Positions 47,634-61,426 of a stretch of 64,000 nt of DNA are shown one piece after another (the stretch's first letter is position 1; every line of letters begins with the position of its first letter). The notes beneath the pieces are model-generated. The model saw only the letters and a list, made by a program, of their open reading frames with translations, ran no database searches and was not told where the DNA came from. The DNA is taken from NCBI GenBank assembly GCA_015039315.1, contig WIDE01000057.1, positions 31,024 through 95,023 of the forward strand, written 5' to 3'. Source of the stretch: Clavulina sp. PMI_390. Taxonomy: Eukaryota; Basidiomycota; Agaricomycetes; Cantharellales; Hydnaceae. A program made the translations under genes and the position numbers.

Positions 47634-50058
47634 TCAACCAGCGCCTTGTATAAAGCGATAGACCATCGTGTGGTATCCTTTAAGTGATGGCTCCCTAATG
47701 ACCACAACGCCTGAAATGGTGCTCCACAGGACCAGGACCTCGCCAGACCGGACGACCAGGGGTTTCACGCCGTCATGGAACCCAGAAACTCCTGCCACAC
47801 CTTGGGAGTTAGAAGCCTGGGGCGACCCTCGCACCATCAGCAGCTCATGCTTCAGTCGCTTCCCCCCATTTCCTTGCCTTCCCCCTACCACCTGAGTGAG
47901 CACTATATTTGCGCGGTCCTCCAGAGGGAACTCGACTAAGCCGTGCTTTGTTGCGGTGAAAGGGCATGCCAAGCTAAGACAATGACGCCCATCCCCTGGA
48001 TATGAACGGTCAGGGAGCAGCTGGGGTTGTGGTGCGAAGCTGTACCCCTTGGGTGATACGGAAAGGGAGTTGATAATAGTGGTGTGAATTTGAGTCGCAC
48101 CCCGCTTATGTTGAGGCAGCATGTCGATAAGTCGTCCACGAAGTGTTCTTTTGGTCCCCCGTTCATACCACTGCCGAGCAATCGGGTCCCAAAGATCCGG
48201 GTCACCGAACACACTAGACGGGATGGATCCAGTAACTTTCTCAATATTCCGAATTGCTTGGCGTGCCTCCGGGAGTTGTGGATGAAGTGCCGGCTTACAG
48301 ATATCGCTATCCGGAGCTGGCTCTGACGATGAAGGAGAACATAGCTCGGCCTCAGAGCACCACACACCGCTGGCATCCTCATACCAGGCCGAAAAATATT
48401 GTTGGCCTGTGATGGGGTTAGTGGACAGCGACCGAGAGGCGAGAAGTGGGGGTGGAAGTGACAAATCGACCTCATCAATATCCAAGGCATGCATCTCCCC
48501 ATTTGGGAGGAGGCGAAAGTGTCGTGGGTAGCCCCATACAGATACAGCAACATACTCGTTGTTGATAATTGCGATGTCGCGAGGAAGTCCTCCACTCAGA
48601 CTCTGATATCAAGCGGCGTTAGCACAAGGACCCGTAGGAAGAACACCATCACGCAAGCCGAAAGCCCCGAAGTGAGGGAATGCAAAAGAGAAATTGAAGG
48701 GAAATCCAGAACGTGTGGCTTACCCAATTCACACTCCAGCGCTGACCACAAGTCAGGTTAATAACGACGATATGTACTGTTTCGCCATTATTTTCTTCAA
48801 GTTGGACTAATGCGAGCCAATGTCCTGAGACTTTTGTCATAGTCAAAGACGCATGTGGGTGCATTGGGAAAGTACCAACCACGACAGAGGATGAATGTGA
48901 TTCTTTCTCGCTGTTGAGGGCATGAAAAGGCTGGAAGAGCACGTTCACCATACGTTCAGTCCTAATCATGATGTCAAAGGTTTTTTTTTAGTGGAGATTA
49001 GAATTAAATGATTCTGCAAAAAGGACAGAAAAACGGACTCGAATACGAGCACGAAGCCATCTTGCTCGCCATAAATAAATGGCTCAACGCATGTGCAAGT
49101 CCAGAAGTTTGACGCATGGCTCTGTCCTCTGAATTGCTCCTTTCCATCGAGGCAGATCACATGCTCGCGCTGACCACAATTTCGATTCACCGCTCGAAGG
49201 TCGATGACATGAATTTCCCATGTGAAGAACCAAAGCGCAAGAAGCTCTCCCCTCGTGCTAAACGCCATCCCGGGTACCTGTCTAGGGAGCAATGGAGGAA
49301 CAGGCGGGACTCTAGCAAAATTGGGGGAAATAGACGCGAGAGGTTCTACTACAGGAGGGAAAGGTCCCGATATAGCATGCTGAATACGCTGGAACTGGTT
49401 GTGTGCGTATGGAGCCGCCTGGTCAAACTTGAAGTTGGCATCCTTTCCTGGTGGGGATTCATCAAGCCACTGTACGGATACAGGGGAAGATGACACAGGT
49501 AAGATTCTAGTGCGAGTCTCTTCAGTGTGGCCTGTGGGAAGGATAGAAGGTTCTTGGTCGGGTATGCCAAGATTTAGAGTTGGAGGGCGAACGAGAGGAA
49601 AGTCGATTTGGCCGTTCATTTCACAGTCTAAGAGTGCACGATACCATACTATATCCGAACTTGCGCACGAATAAAGAACTCGGCATGTCTGTTCCTCCCC
49701 AGATTTTGTTATAGGATAAGAAAATGAATAAACAGCAGGCGATCCTAGAGAGCATTGACGGACCACACACCTGACTGACGGCGACTATGTCACGAACAGA
49801 AAATCCACAACATAGAATTTCTAGGAGTATTTCTCGAGGTAGCGATATCAGAGAGCGTCCTAGGTGGAGCAATTCCCGATCATTTGGGCCGCGTTCGAGT
49901 TCTGTTGCATTGTTGGCGGTGCAGTCACTACCACCAACAACAGAGGGTCTTGAAGCACCGCTAGCGTTTGGTGCCGACTGCTGGGGGTTATTAGAAGATT
50001 TTTTGGGAGAGCAGGACTTTGACGATAACACTGAGTGACGGTGGAGGAGCCTGTTCAT
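47634..50058 (-). CDS. F-box protein paralogue 3 (714 aa)
   Basis: Exons 50058-49771, 49688-49039, 48961-48724 and 48602-47634. I started at the Met before NRLLHRHS because exon 1 is then 288 nt, the same as in paralogue 4. F-box: LISLPREILLEILCCGF, VAVSQ, intron, TCRVLYSCASSDIVWYRALL. Body motifs: RPPTLNL, MAFSTRGELLALWFFTWEI, MVNVLFQPFHAL, VSGHWLALVQ, RHFRLLPNGEM, SVFGDPDLWDPIARQWYERG, SYPGDGRHCLSLACPF, DRANIVLTQV. Tail-to-tail with ABC transporter 2, separated by only 120 bp. Likely an SCF substrate adaptor; target unknown. Confidence 0.83.
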
Positions 50059-50313
50059 CAGAGAAGCAGGGACTGATACCGTGGGAAACCGTCCATCAAT
50101 ATAAATGCAGCGCCCGTCATTCAACGAAGACAGACAAAACAATGAAGAACATACATCGGTGCTTTCATGCGAGTCATTTAGGTATCTAAATCCGAATAAA
50201 CCTTGGTATGCTAATGCTAGTCGTCTTTCCGTATGTGAATTGAACACTCTACATTTGTCTCAGGGTTGCCGTATCTGTAGCTAACTTGCTTGGGAAGAGA
50301 AGTTCTTGTCAAG

Positions 50314-52773
50314 TCAAATGGGGTCTGTCACGAAGCGATAAACCACCGTTTGGTATCCATTCAGCGTTCGTTCCCTGGCGACCAACACACCCGCGATAGT
50401 ACTCCATAGGATTACGATCTCTTCAGACCGCACGATGAGTGGCCGCACCTCATTCTTCGATCCAGGCACTTCGTGATCATCTCCAAGCTCCCCTGAAGCG
50501 CCTTGGGAATCAGCAAACTTGGGTGACTGCCGAACCATCAGAAGCTGGTGTTCAAGTTGCTTCTCCCCATTCTTCTCCGTACTCCGTACGACGCGCGTTA
50601 GTACAACATTTGCGCGATCCGCAAGAGGATATTCTTCAAACCCATCTCTCACTACCGTGAAAGGGCATACCAAACTAAGGCAGTTGCGCGCATCACCAGG
50701 GTAGGAGCAGCCGGCGAGCATTTGTGGTTTGCGCGTGAAGCGATACCCTTTAGGTGAAATAGGGAGAGAGCTGATGGCGCTGGGTTTGGTTGGAGCAGCA
50801 CTTCGCTTGGGTTGAGGGAGCATATCAACAAGTAGGCCGCGGAACCCTCTTTTTGTACCCCACTCGTACCACGCTCGAGCTACAGGGTCCCAATCGGCGG
50901 GTTCACCGAACACGCTAGGTGGAATGGGCGCGTTGACCTGGCTGGTATTACGGATAATGAGAGGCGCTTCTGGTGGTTGTGGATGGGGTGGCACACTGTT
51001 CGTATCGCCAACTGAATCGGGCTCCAGCCCTGTCGTAGACGAAGAATAGGAGGGAGGGCGTAGTTCGTCCTCAGCGTACCACACGCCATCGTTAGTCTCA
51101 TACCACGTAGCAAAAAACGGCCGGCCCGATGAAGAGTAAGGAGCCAGCAGCTGAGGAGCAAGCACTGGAGGCGGGAATAGCAGGCCATTTTCGGAATGTA
51201 GGAAGAGCATCTCCCCATTGGGTAGGAGACGAAAGTGTCGGGGTGTTCGTAGTATCGCTGCGGTGACATATTCATTGTTGATAACCTCTATGTCCAAGGG
51301 AATACCTCGAAGGGGCTCCTGAGATGGGTCAACAGAACAGAGCATATAAAGATGGAGGCATTTAGATCAGCAGGATCTTCACAATTGAAATCGGAAGCTT
51401 TATTCTACGCACCCATTCTGAGCTCCAGTGTTGCCCGCTCGTCAAGTCAACCACACTCAGATATACCCACCCGTATTCGCCTCCCTCAACTTCCACAAAT
51501 GTGAGCCAATGTCCTGATATTTTGACCAGTGTCAGACAATCTGGTAAACGCAATTTGAGAGTGGCCACGACCACGGGAGGAATAACCCCCTCCCTCCCAT
51601 TGTCGGAAGTGTGCAACGGCTGAAAAATCACGTTCAGCTTTCGTCGCATCCTAAACAAGGTTTAGCACGGAGGGATACTCAGTGATGATTTTTTCTACGT
51701 GGTAAGATCAAGAGAACGAACGTACTCGACTGCCAGCACGAAACCTTCTTGCTCGCCGTAGCGAAAGGGTTCAACACAAGTGCAATTCCAAAAGTTCGAC
51801 GCAAGACTGTCTTCTCGAGACGACATGTTCCCATCAAGCTTAATAATGTATTGTCGTTGATTCCGATGGGGACGAAGATCAACAACATGAACCTCCCATG
51901 TGGAGAACCAGAGCGCGAGCAGCTCGCCTCTCGTACTGAGGCTCATCCCTGGCCCCCCACTGGGAAGTGCTGCTAAATCAGGGTGTGCTCGCTGGATATC
52001 AGACTTGAAATTTGGATTGGGGGTGATGGATACTAGGGGTTCGAGTGTGGGGCCAGCGCACTTCGCTAGGGCGTGCTGGGTCCGCAGCATACGTTGGAAC
52101 TGCTCGTAGGAAGAAGAGACGGATAGACTGTCCCCGTTTCCGCGATGGGAGTCCCCTGCTATTGTTGCACCCTCAACCCACTGGACGCAAACAGGAGAAG
52201 AAGGTATGGGTAGCGAGGTAGCGTGAATCCCCTCGGAGTTGGTGAGCGGGAGGCCGCCAACATCGGATACGTGGAGATTAAGAGTCGGAGGACGGGAGAG
52301 AGGGAAGTCTATCTGGCCGTTCATCTCGCGATGTAGCAGAGCAGAGTGCCACACGATGTCCAAGCTCGCATAGGATCGCAGAGTTTGACATGTCTAATGC
52401 AATTCGAACAGAATATCGGAGGAAACGAAGATATAATGAGCTAGTCGTGTCAAGTGGAAGAAATCTTTGAGAGGAACGATCTCACATGGCTGATAGCGAT
52501 AAGGTCTCCTGGGGTAAAGTCTAAGCAAAGGATCTCGAGGAGGATGTCTTGAGGCAGTGTTGAGAGGCGTGAATGGGTCGAAGGACTTTCTTCGGCAACA
52601 GGGGGCGCCCGTTTTGTTCCATCGACAGCTCGAGATACATTATCGACGACCGAGTGCTCGTTATCACCGTTCTTGCCCTGAACTGATTGTTGAGAACTCG
52701 GGCGATCATCGACAAGAGCAGTTGTTGCAGGCAGATGAGAACGGCGATGAACGAGCTTTTTCAAGAAGCTCAT
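50314..52773 (-). CDS. F-box protein paralogue 4 (732 aa)
   Basis: Exons 52773-52486, 52393-51726, 51650-51413 and 51318-50314. The start is the Met before SFLKKLVHRRSH, aligned with paralogue 3; in-frame codons continue upstream. F-box: LSTLPQDILLEILCLDF, IAISH, intron, TCQTLRSYASLDIVWHSALL. Body: RPPTLNL, MSLSTRGELLALWFSTWEVH, KLNVIFQPLHTS, ISGHWLTFVEVEG, RHFRLLPNGEM, SVFGEPADWDPVARAWYEWG, SYPGDARNCLSLVCPF, DRANVVLTRV, VVYRFVTDPI. Head-to-tail with paralogue 3 (255 bp between them), so these two are a recent tandem pair. Best-preserved copy and the useful reference for the family. Confidence 0.85.
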
Positions 52774-53522
52774 GTTTCTGGTCCAGCCTGGCTTGAGTGT
52801 TGCGCTGAGTTGGATGGTCAGTTGCAAAACGGTGTTCGTCGAGGGCCATGGGCTTGGCACTCGAGACCGTGGGAAATATGTATGCCAAAGAACACTGCCC
52901 CGGTGGTGCCTGGAATTGATTATGTGGAATTGAAACGAAAGGATGTATGTGTGGGGGAACCAAGCAGCTCGTCCAGGCGAGGGACATTCTCAAGTTGGGA
53001 GGGCATGATAGGTACTAGCAGTAGGAAAGCTTTAGCTCCCGATAAAAGCCCCCAATAATCTTTGCGGATCTCTTCCTCTGAGATTATCTCCCTTCTCTAT
53101 ACAAGATCGCGGTGTCTGGTGCATCCAGCGATGTTGGGGCAAGTACACTGCATTGGATGTCAATACGAAATGGCGAATGATTTGCATGCACTCGCCCCGA
53201 CTCCCCCGAGTCAACGAGTCAGCACTCAGGTTGAGCGATCAGACCCATACCTGTAGCATGAAAAAGCGCATTCAGAACTCGGTTACTTCATGGTCCCTCC
53301 AACTTTTGATTCCGGCATGTTCTTTGTTCCGGAATCATCCCCATGTCGTCACACGTGCATAAACATTTATGTTGAATGGTGCCACTGCTTACGTGAGCAG
53401 GGACCACGCTCCTGACGCATTGCCCCTCCCTCTCCTTGCGCATCCCCAACCAAAGGAAAGATCACCATCACAGCGCTGGCGACGCAAGGCATTATTATTA
53501 TAAGCTCTGTGTTGCGCGCTGC
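52774..53522. other. Divergent promoter region
   Basis: 0.75 kb between the F-box gene (-) and the alpha/beta-hydrolase gene (+). No coding feature recognised beyond an in-frame 5' extension of each neighbour. No clear TATA box. Confidence 0.45.
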
Positions 53523-56500
53523 ATGAGCTCCTCTTCCGATTCCTCACGTCGCTCTGCCCCGCCCACCTGGAGGGTCTCGAAGCGGCGCTCACAGCCAGTG
53601 GTGGCGAGTGTCAGCCAGGTGTTTGGTGCCCCCGTCAACTCGACATCGACCGTGTCTGCGATATCAACATTAGGCTTGCCTGGAAGCCCATTGCGCAACG
53701 AGATCGTCGTCGCTACCCCTACCAGCGACACTGCCTCGACCATGAGCGTCAAACGCGAACGTGACGCAGCTGAAGACGCACGAGTCTCGGATTCGGATAC
53801 CACTTCTGTCCAAATCACTGTCGACGACGATGACGGTTTGACCACTCCTAAACGGCAGAGGCTTGATGATCCAGAGCCCATTCCGATACCTGGGCCCTCA
53901 CGCCGGCCGTCGACGCTTTCCCTGAAAGGACGCGCCACCGAACCCGCAGTGTCCGTGCACCCTATCCCATCCCCTCGACCTACTACCTGGTTCGGCACCA
54001 TCTACAAGTCATCAAACCGATCCTCGGTGTCTGCTATTCAGCCCAGCAATGATCAGGCTCAGCCTGTGCTTTCATCTTCACCTCCGAACGCGGGGTACAT
54101 CATCCACGAGCCTCCTGCTAGTGTCATCGACATTGACACAACTGCTGCTGTCGTTCCTGCACCACCCACAACACCATCTATAATTCCACAAATAGAGACA
54201 ACTCTTGTGCCAGAACCAGAACCCCAAGAAGCACTTGCACCCAATTCACATGCATCTTCATCTTCCACGATGACTACTACCCCTCCATCATCAACTGAAC
54301 CAATACCCCGCGCGCACGACTCAGCATCCACATCCTCAAGCGGCTCGTTTGTTGCGCGCTGGTTTGGCGCTTCACCTAGAACATCATACGTCTCAGACGA
54401 GCCATCTCATACCACCGATATCCCTCCGCAAGCGAGCTCTTCTTCCATCATCACATCGACAACAGCCACCTCCATGTCGTCGAATCCTAATACCGACATC
54501 ACCCCAACCCCATCTACGCTCCCTCTGCCATCCCAGATATCCTCCACCTCCACTAGTACTAGTGCAGCTGTGACTGAGGAGACCACTCGTGCTGCGTCAT
54601 CGCTCCTTGTCGCAGCAGCACCGTCACCTGACACGCCTCTCGTAACTCCTTCCACCTCATTACCTCTCCCTCCATCAAAGCCCTTGAACCCTAAAGGGTC
54701 TCGCTACAGTCTAAGGCTCCCTCTTCTCGGAGCCTCGAAACAGCGACTAGATGAGGTGCTTCCGATTGTTGTTCAGGAGCAGCATGAAGGCGAAGTATCA
54801 TCCCGCGTCGTATCGACAACTACAACGAGTGAAGTGGTGCCGACACTAGCTACGATTGCTGCTACAGTCAACACTTCCGCGCCGGAAGCCGAGTCGAACA
54901 CCTCGATTTTGATACCGGCAATTGTGGAGACTCCACCAGGTACGTAACTCGCTATCTGACTCATATCTCGATCATAGTGACTTAACTGATAACCTTTTCT
55001 CTTCTTTTCTGGCCATGTAGAACCCCCAGCGCCTCTCCCACCTGCCAGTGCAGGCTACCTCCCAGCTTCATGGTGGAGCTATCTTGGTCTCGCATCAAGC
55101 ACACCTCTCCCTGCATCCCCCAAAGTCGCGCCATCTCTCGCAAGCACGTCCAACCCCAACGCAGATGTTCCCGAGGCACCGCTCGACGCGGCCCCGGAGC
55201 CTATGGATGTAGATCCCCCTCTAGCCACTGCGTCCGAGCCTGAGCCTACGCCGTCGGTTCTGGCAAAGTTGGAGGCGGAGACGAGTACGTCTGCGCGCGC
55301 TGCGCCTTCATGGATCGCATCGTGGATAGGCTGGGGTGTTGCGGAGACTGAGGCTCCTGCGTCTGTTCCTTCGTCGTCATCAGAGGCAGAGGCAGGTCCG
55401 TATACGGGAGGCGAAACTCTTACTGAGGCAGAGCAGGTGAAAGCTGAGGCCTTGGCTCGTGATGCTGCTGCTGTTCCTGTCGTTGAGGAGCCACCTACTC
55501 CTACGGTGGACCCAAGTCCACTGCTCACGGCGGAGACGCGTGCGAGCTGGGTGTCGTTCTTCTCCTCGAGACCGGTGGCGTCTATGAAGCTCATCAAGGA
55601 CGGAAGCGCAGGCGCAGCTGGCAACGCCGTCACTACCAGTGGTGGAGAGATGGAGGTGATGGATCTCGATGAAGACGAGCCTCCCACTGCTGCAGATTCA
55701 GCCAACCAAGAATCGTCCAATCGATCTGCTGCACCTACTCCAGCGCCCTCCACGCCCAAATTGAAACCCACTACGAGCGTCAAAGGCGCTGGAAGTGGTG
55801 CTGTTAGTGTGGCGAGTCGGTCTCCCTCACCTACGAAGCGATCGAACGCTCTCAAGGCCCTCCCTGCTCCTCCTCCTTCCACTCCTCCTACACCTTCCAC
55901 GCCAAACAAGAAGATTAATGGCGACAGCGAAGATGAACGTTCCTCACTCGCACCCTCTCCTGCTCCTCCCCTGACAAATTCGAAAGACGCTAAACGCAAG
56001 TCGACCACTAATAACGGCAGCAGCACGACCTCCAAGAAAGACCCGTCCAACCCAAAGCCACCAAAAGTTCCGAATCTCCTTTTGCCAACGTGGGGTGACA
56101 CGTTCTATGCTGCGCCGCGCAGTCTTCCGCCGCCTTCCGCTTTGCCTGCTCCGCCCAGGTCCTCGGTATCGACGATCCGACGGGGGTTCCAGGCTATGAC
56201 GAGGCTGATTTCCGCTCCGCCAGTCCCACCAGCATCCCCTAGCACTTCTACACCGAATGCGAATACAAATAATGTGATTGAAGAGGAGATGGCGGAGTAT
56301 CAGCGTGAGCGGAAGGAGCGGCTCGTCAAGTCTCTCGAGGATATCCCTATTCGTATCACGAGACCTCCGTCGCCAACCGCGTACCTTAATCGTAATGTTG
56401 CTGCCGCCGCTGCCAAGGCTGTTACCGCTGGCGGAGAGGAGAAGAAACCTGGTGTGAATGGAGGAGGAGGGGACGCAACGATTACGCCGCTTGTGTATGA

Positions 56501-59092
56501 GGAAGAACAGCGACGGATGATGCAGTTTGTGGGGACTGAGCTACCGCGGGCATGGAGCGTTCTGGGTCAGGGCGTGCACGGACACAGCGGCAGTGGGAGC
56601 GGAAACAGCGGGTTGGACATGGAGAAGATGAAGAAGGTTGCGATCATTGGTGTGCATGGGTACGTGTTTTCGATCTCTTTCTATATTTATTTCACCCCCA
56701 AATTTCCGTCCTTTTCCGCTCGTATCCTTCCCTTTGGTTTTTGGATTGCCGATTTTGAATGATTTGACGACAAAAAAAGCTGATTGGATACCCACTTTTT
56801 CTTTTTGGGCTTTTGTTTTACGATTACGATATGCTTTGCAACAGGTGGTTCCCTGGTACGTTTGAGAATTTTTTGGATCCGAATATGAAAATCTTCTCGT
56901 TTGCTGGAATGTTCGCAGGCTGACGTCGGTTGACTAATTTCTTTTTTCCAAAGGTGCATTCATGCGAGCCATGATTGGAGGTGAGCATGCCTCATCCGTG
57001 CTGACGCCCCATGATCCGGCATTCTGACAATCTCTCTCTGATGTCATTATAGAACCAACTGGAACTAGGTATGTATTTGCTATTCTGGTATATGAGAATC
57101 CTGCCGAGCTGACATTATCACGTTTCAATTTGGCGCTCATATGTTCAAATAGCAAAAAGTTCGCGGAGATGATGGAGACCTCTATATTAGACTATGCCAA
57201 GAAGCACAATCTCAATCTCGATTCGGTGACGAAGATTCCGCTAGAAGGCGAGGGCTCGATCGAGCTTCGAGTCAACAAGTGAGTTTCAGTTGTTTAATTC
57301 ATAGTTTGGAAAGGAGGAATGCATCCGAGCGCCATGTGATGCACCTCGCACCGAGTCATCAGTTTGTTGAAAGTGACTGACTGGATTATTCTTATTGCAG
57401 GCTGTATGAGTCGTTGCTGAAGAATGAGGGATGGGTCATGGCGCTGCACGAGTATGTTTCTTGCCTCTCCGTCTTATCCCCTCAGTGCCCGTCTACTCTC
57501 GCTTTTCATCTCATAACTGACCGTGATCCGTTCTATCTCGGCTTTCTACCATACTGATCCACCCACTGGTTCTTTCATCCTACAGAGCGGACGCGATTTT
57601 CGTCGCTACTCATTCGCAAGGCTGCCCCGTTTCGACTTTACTCCTCGATCGGCTCATCCAGGATGGCCATATAGTCACATCAATACCATCAGCAGCGGCC
57701 CCAACGAGCCCCGCTCTGCCGCCGGCACCTTCATCGCCGAATGTGTCCCGCACATCTCCACAGAAGCTCTGCCTTTTGGGCATGTGCGGAGTACATCACG
57801 GTCCTCTCTCCTGGCTAAATAACTCGACCCTTGTCACGCCATATTTCCAATATATTGAGAACGCGGCTGCGCGCGAATTGTTTGAGTTCCAGGTTCGTTA
57901 TTTCTTCTTGGTAGATCAATGCACCCCAACAACTCACGTGAATGTCCCCATGGATATTGACATGACACTCTATCATGCATGCTCTATCAGGATTCGAACA
58001 GTGCTGTCTCGAAACTCTATATGGGCGCTTTGAAGCGCGTGCTTGACCATGACGTCAAATTTGTCTATGTAGCTTCGCTGAACGACCAAGTGGTTCCTGT
58101 AGGCACTCATTTCCCTACCTCGTTCTGATTCTTGAAACTGACATCGCTTTTCTCCGTTGTGCCTCTAGATATATTCTGCGTCCTTCGTAGCAGCCTCACA
58201 TCCGCTGATCCTCCGAGCCCTATACATTGATGGGGATGCCTACAGGTGTGTGCTTTTCCCGCTCCCGCTTTCCTTTGGCACGTGCAGTTTTCATTTGGAC
58301 TAATGTCTCCTATGAATTTTTTTTTCCTTCGCCAGCAACACGGACTTCCTCTCCAATCTCCTGGTGCTTCTTCTGAGAATCCGTAATGCAGGGTTGGATG
58401 ATGGCGGCCTGCTTGCTCATCTGTCCGAAGCAACCGCTGGTTCTCTATCGTAAGCGATTCGTTGGGGCTATTCCCCCATGCCGTTCCATGAAACGGTTGT
58501 CTCCATCTAATGATATTAACGCTCATTTATACCCGTTTTATCTTCCTTGCCTTTAGCGGTGTGGGTCATAGGTACGTCAACTTCATTTCCGCTCGGTCAT
58601 AACTGAACGAGGTTGGTACTAACTAACGACCTCCTCTCTCGTGTTCGCCCATACAGCACCACATATGAAGAACCGGCAACCTATAAGTATGTATTCCCTT
58701 CTCATTTCATCGTCTGTCTTTGAATTCTTTACTGACTTGCATGAACGATTGTCCATTTTTGGTGCGCTTCTAGCTTGGCCATCCGTTTCCTGTTCGAGGC
58801 CAGTGGGTCCTCGCATCCTACCGAGCTCCACCTAAGTGGATTCTCTGCACGGAACCCACGGAACGACTATACAATTCCTTGGGCTCTGCGTGGATTGATT
58901 GAGGACCGCCGTATCTCGTCCTTATTCGGTCAGGAACTGGCCGAGCTTCGCGTTGCATTCGACAAGTGGCAGCCGAAGACAGCCATCCTCAAAGAGGTCC
59001 GCAAGAAGCTGGAGCCCGTACGGCAGCCTCCTCCCACCATCGTGCAAGACCAGCAGGATGGCGAGACTCGTTCGCTCGGCAGTAAACTATGA
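53523..59092 (+). CDS. Large protein with C-terminal alpha/beta-hydrolase domain (1418 aa)
   Basis: Exons 53523-54939, 55021-56659, 56845-56855, 56954-56980, 57053-57068, 57153-57278, 57401-57451, 57586-57892, 57991-58098, 58169-58245, 58336-58449, 58557-58571, 58657-58686 and 58774-59092 total 4257 nt. Residues 1 to about 1000 are Ser/Thr/Pro-rich and disordered, with short Trp-rich blocks such as PASWWSYLGLA and PSWIASWIGWG. The hydrolase domain begins at VHGWFPG (about 1017-1023). The nucleophile is probably Ser1106 in ATHSQG, the acid Asp1230 in LNDQVVP, and a candidate His is His1245. This matches a conserved fungal family of lipase-like hydrolases (I recall the label YMC020W-like). Substrate unknown. 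The Met at 53523 was preferred over an upstream in-frame Met at 53436 because it begins the Ser-rich region. Confidence 0.85.
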
Positions 59093-61426
59093 TCAATCGA
59101 GATCAGCCATTCTCCCTCTTCTCCCATTTTATGGTTGTTCTCGACCTGTCATGCCACCGACCCGCCGGATCCCCCTATCGTACCATGCCATCGTGCCTTG
59201 CCCCCGTTACTCGGTTACAGGTGGTGCACATTTATTCTTCATCGCACATCACGAGCCCGTCTATATTACTCCTCTTGAGCCACTTTGACCCTCCCGTTAA
59301 TGGGCAGATTAGTCCCGCACCCTTTTTACCTCCCTTCTTTCCAATCTAGGTTGTCCCCTCACCTAATCTTGATGTATCACCAAATTGGCGTCTGTCAGCG
59401 CCGTAGCATGCACTTTGTAATATAGAGCACATTCGAGACATTCATACAGCGACATTTTTGTCCGCCAAGACCCTCCAAAGATATTTCCACTCCTTGCAAC
59501 GCCTGTCTTTGGCGACTCTTCTTCCCTGTTCGCAGGCATCGGTCGTCGTTACGACCGCTTCAGTGGCAAATCTAAGCTGTCCGAGCTCGGCCCCAAGTAT
59601 GGATTGCTCGGCACGCAACCGGTCGCGGGCCAAAAAGTACAGTAGACGAGTATTCTGTGGATCAGTCCATCAATCTAATTCGCACTGATTTCTTCATTTC
59701 GGAGAGGCCCGAAAGAGACAGATGGGTCAGTGGGTAGTGATATATAGATTGTAATGGTATGAGATCTAGGAGATGTGACTAGTGTACATGTGTTCAGTTA
59801 TTGCTATGTGGTGATCAGCTCTAGACCATATGTCCTGGTTCTGGGCTCGGTCATCTCCTATCACCTAATGTCACCCATTGAAGACGAACCCGATGATTGA
59901 CTCTCGATCTAAGTTAGACTCTGTGCGATGACATGATATGGACCCCCGCAACGCGGCGCCTGACGTCAAGCGTCAGGAGGATGATAACCCAGGCCTGGCC
60001 CCCACCATCGTCCACGCGCAGTAATGCCGCACTGGATTCGACTCTGCCGCGGCCGCGGATGTCTCCTCTGTGTGATATTGGACAATTCCGTGATGTGAAC
60101 TTTGGGTTCTTTTTTTCTTCCTTCTCTAAGGGTGCATCAAAACTGCGCGCCTTTCTTAGCCCTTTCTGGAACTGATTGCACTGCGAACAAAAAGTCGAGG
60201 GAGGGAAAGGGTCTCTCTGGGGCAGTTCGGCTACATCCCTTGATTTCAAAGTCGCCGCGAGTGGGCGGAGTGTACTCTCGTCGGGTCGTGGACTCGTGGA
60301 GACATTTTTGCGCTGTTTTTTGGCTGGCCGATGGATGACCGACTCGACGGTCGCAACGGCATTAACTCGATTCCTCAGTTCACCCCGATTCGGTTCCATA
60401 CATATAATTAGGATGAGTTTCATAGCCGACGGTCACGAAGAAGGTTATGTGGCTGGCGCTGTAGCTTGCCGTGCATTCAAGAGGCGGCGGGGCCGTCGTC
60501 TTCAGGGCTGAAGGCGTTCCAACTGAGGAGGTAGGGGTGGCTATACATTCCGCACTTTATCCCGTTCCCAGCATAAGATAAGATGAGTTGCAGTGCCGGA
60601 GGTGACCGATTTGAATTGTCTAGTTCACCACACATCTTCGAGGGCAAATCATCACGACTTTGTTCTGCACTATCCTCGCGAGAAGAAACAGGGTGAACGG
60701 CAGCAGTCACAGAAAAGATTTCGTCATGCGAAACTCTGTACGAATCGCCAAATATGTGAATCTTGTGGCTAATAGTTGCGTGCTTGATTGGAGCCTCAAC
60801 ACACGCTAAGTAGCCGTGTATACATGTTTCACAAGAGATCAGGAAGTGTATCACAAGTATAAGTATAGTGAATGTATTATTGTAACATCGTATTAAGGCG
60901 CTTGTTTACCGGATGGGAGCTCGCTATACAGCGATGAACATGCAATAAGTAGGGTTACACTGCCGGAAGTCAGTCTGTAGAACAGCGGAGAGGTACATGA
61001 GAAAAAGGGAGTGAAAAAGGCTGAAAGCCGAGTGTTTTGTCGCCCGAACGCCGGCGTTAGGGGCGAGAAGGCCGACAGGTGCGCTGAGTGGGTGTAGAAA
61101 GGGAGAAAAAGGCGGAAACCGGGAGCGAACAGTAATTGACGATTTGCATGAGAGGGATAGAGTTGAACGCCACGTCGTAACACCAGGTCCCAAAGATGTG
61201 TACCTGATGAAGCCGCCCAAGGAAAAATGTTAGTAAAGTTTGATACAACGCCACAAATACCAAGCACAACGTAAGAACGTAATGCGTTGTGATGGCCAAA
61301 AGATAGTCCTGCTGCGGCTCGAGGACCGAGGAGGTCAACTCACCGACATGGTAGCTCTGCGTCAAGCCCACAGCCGCCCCTCTCTCACAAACGTCGGCAC
61401 TCCCCCCCACTACGTACCCCCTGAGT
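59093..61426. other. 2.3 kb convergent intergenic region
   Basis: Between the stop of the hydrolase gene (+) and the stop of the aldo/keto reductase (-). Open frames at 59914-60423, 60477-60854 and 61057-61446, all on the minus strand, show no recognised domain. I see no tRNA or repeat. Confidence 0.45.
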
